Origin: Elusimicrobiota bacterium
Lineage (GTDB): Bacteria > Elusimicrobiota > Elusimicrobia > UBA1565 > UBA9628
Direction of reading: 5' to 3'
Assembly: GCA_016194625.1 (NCBI GenBank)
Contig: JACQBB010000379.1
Coordinates: 1 to 15,728 of the forward strand
DNA: 15,728 nt
Position 1 is the first letter of the stretch. The number at the start of each line of letters is the position of its first letter. Below, one piece after another: positions 14,598-15,728 of the stretch. A program made the translations under genes and the position numbers. The notes under the pieces were generated by a model. It was not told the DNA's origin and did not search any database. It worked only from the letters and a program-made list of their open reading frames with translations.

Positions 14598-15578
14598 GTG
14601 ACGGCGAAATTCCGCTCAGCCGTGCTCGTCGTAGCCCTCGTCGGCGGCACCGCATTCTCCTCATCGTGCCGGAAACCGGCGGCCCGACCCGACGCCAAGC
14701 CCGCCGACCTTCCGATACCGACCGCGGGCGGTAAGACTCCGACTCCGGACCCGGACGCGGAACTGAAGCGTCTCATCGAGAAGAAATACGCGGCGGATCC
14801 GGCCGAGCGCGACGCGATGCTGCGAGACGTCGACAAAATGGGAGCGCTCGATGCCGTGGAGCGGACGCTCGCGGACAAATACAGGCGGACGATGATCGTT
14901 CCGGCGCCGGCGGACTTCAGGCCGGAGGCCGTGGGCCGCAAGGTCCGCCTTAGGCTCGTCCTCGAAAGCGCGAGGATCAAGAGGGGCACGCGGCCGCGTT
15001 TCCGCCTCGAGATGATGAACGTGGGCAGGGAAGCTCTCGATTACCACGAGGATATGCCGGGGTTGTTCGTCGCAGGCGCGGAGCTGGCCGACTCCGACGT
15101 CATGACGTTCTTCATCACGGACCCGCATGGGAAGCGGGTGAGGGTGATCGGTGGGCGCGCCCTCGACAGGCAGGATCCGCCCGGCCGGTCGGATCGCCTG
15201 GAACCCGCGCCCGCGGGCATGTCGCCGGAACAAGAGCGGAGGTGGTTCACCGAGACCGCCGCGATGTCCGAGGCGAGCATGCACTTCACGGTCCGGCTCA
15301 TGCCGGGCGAGATCCTTCACAATCTTGGCGATCCTGATTCGCCCCGCGAGAATTTCAGGACCCTGAGGACTCAACACGATTTCTTCAAGGAGCCCGGGAC
15401 CTATCGGCTCGCGGTCGTGCTGGACGACCGGCCCACTCCCCTGACCAAGACGTTCATCAAAGCAGCCCTCGAATCCGGGAGCACGCTCGACGAAATCCAG
15501 AGAGATCAGGCGAAGCAGGCGGCCGATGCGCTGGGCCCATTGTCATCGAACGCCGCGACCTACGAGCTCGTTCCTTGA
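14598..15578 (+). CDS. Putative lipoprotein of unknown function
   Basis: I do not recognise the family. From the GTG at 14598 the product is 326 residues: MTAKFRSAVLVVALVGGTAFSSSC is a lipoprotein-type signal with the candidate lipidated Cys24 (lipobox position -3 is Ser, so not ideal). A Pro/Ala-rich linker (about 25-55) follows, then a charged helical part (DAELKRLIEKKYAADPAERDAM), then a predicted beta-rich domain with RKVRLRLVLESARIKRGTRPRFRLEMMNVG, FFITDPHGKRVRVIGG and GTYRLAVVLDD, reminiscent of a secreted Ig-like beta-sandwich. The GTG is chosen because GGAG precedes it at 7 nt and it gives an intact signal; an in-frame ATG at 14502 would add 32 residues that hide the signal. Codon use is less G/C-biased than in the purine operon. 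A TATACT box at 14474-14479 may belong to its promoter. Confidence 0.75.
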   Translation: MTAKFRSAVLVVALVGGTAFSSSCRKPAARPDAKPADLPIPTAGGKTPTPDPDAELKRLIEKKYAADPAERDAMLRDVDKMGALDAVERTLADKYRRTMIVPAPADFRPEAVGRKVRLRLVLESARIKRGTRPRFRLEMMNVGREALDYHEDMPGLFVAGAELADSDVMTFFITDPHGKRVRVIGGRALDRQDPPGRSDRLEPAPAGMSPEQERRWFTETAAMSEASMHFTVRLMPGEILHNLGDPDSPRENFRTLRTQHDFFKEPGTYRLAVVLDDRPTPLTKTFIKAALESGSTLDEIQRDQAKQAADALGPLSSNAATYELVP

Positions 15579-15634
15579 CGCACCTCTCTAGCGGACGCGG
15601 CGAGCCCGGCTCCAAGGCGCTCATCCGATTCCGC

Positions 15635-15640
15635 TAGAAT
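15635..15640 (+). promoter_or_regulatory. -10 box of the Nudix-like gene
   Basis: TAGAAT (five of six matches) lies 6 nt before the GTG at 15647 and no Shine-Dalgarno is present, again pointing to a leaderless transcript. No good -35 is visible at 16-18 nt, so this is tentative. Confidence 0.35.
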
Positions 15641-15646
15641 AGAGCC

Positions 15647-15728
15647 GTGGCGAGGTTGAGCGTGGTCGTCCTCCGGTCGGGCATGGTCCTGGTCGGACGC
15701 CGCGCGCCCGGCCAGCCGCACGCGGGCC
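15647..15728 (+). CDS. Probable Nudix (MutT-like) hydrolase, N-terminal fragment
   Basis: A GTG at 15647 opens a frame that runs off the window: 27 residues, MARLSVVVLRSGMVLVGRRAPGQPHAG. The pattern of a hydrophobic strand, a short turn, VLVGRR and a Pro/Gly loop is the usual start of a MutT-type Nudix domain, in which the GG and Nudix box would follow just beyond the edge. With only 27 residues the catalytic box cannot be checked, so the call rests on the N-terminal pattern. Confidence 0.55.
   Translation, partial: MARLSVVVLRSGMVLVGRRAPGQPHAG

Overview
The window is very GC-rich bacterial DNA with compact, mostly operonic genes and strong G/C preference at third codon positions in the housekeeping genes. 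No rRNA, insertion sequence, phage gene or CRISPR array is visible. The mixture of a split purine operon, a GuaB3-type IMP dehydrogenase and an exported protein with a long Ala/Pro/Ser linker after its signal peptide would fit a high-GC environmental lineage such as Elusimicrobiota. That assignment is an inference from gene style; no marker gene in the window settles it.

Left part (1-5201, almost all minus strand): a MOSC-domain gene that runs off the left edge, preceded by a small DUF1059 gene in the same operon; a CPBP-family membrane protease gene broken by a frameshift in a CG dinucleotide run; a RibD/DHFR-like reductase with its own terminator; a tRNA-Gln(CUG) with a strong terminator; a two-gene membrane operon (DUF4234 and DUF2752, GTGA overlap); and a long gene whose product joins a signal peptide, a CdiA-CT/PD-(D/E)xK-like nuclease domain and a LOG (cytokinin-activating-type phosphoribohydrolase) domain. 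The LOG gene has an apparent 1-nt deletion in a G run just after the signal peptide, and its Shine-Dalgarno lies inside a perfect hairpin.

Centre (5296-6149): a stand-alone response-regulator receiver on the plus strand, driven by a textbook promoter so close to the ATG that the mRNA should be leaderless, and a convergent small helical protein of unknown function.

Purine operon (6247-13560, plus strand): guaB3, guaA, purC, purS, purL, purQ, with 4-nt gaps or overlapping start/stop codons throughout. purS, purL and purQ encode the FGAM synthase complex, purC makes SAICAR, and guaB/guaA convert IMP to GMP, so mid-pathway steps and the GMP branch are co-transcribed. PurS is a tandem duplication, so together the three proteins resemble the single-chain large PurL cut into pieces. 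purC carries an internal segment with clearly different codon usage.

Right part (13568-15728): a hemolysin III/PAQR-type seven-helix membrane protein (minus), an intergenic region with a 38-bp near-perfect palindrome made of two exact DnaA boxes facing each other, an unrecognised lipoprotein (plus), and the start of a probable Nudix hydrolase running off the right edge.

The best candidates for something undescribed are the exported nuclease-like/LOG fusion, the DnaA-box palindrome, and the recurring promoters whose -10 box lies 6-8 nt from the start codon.
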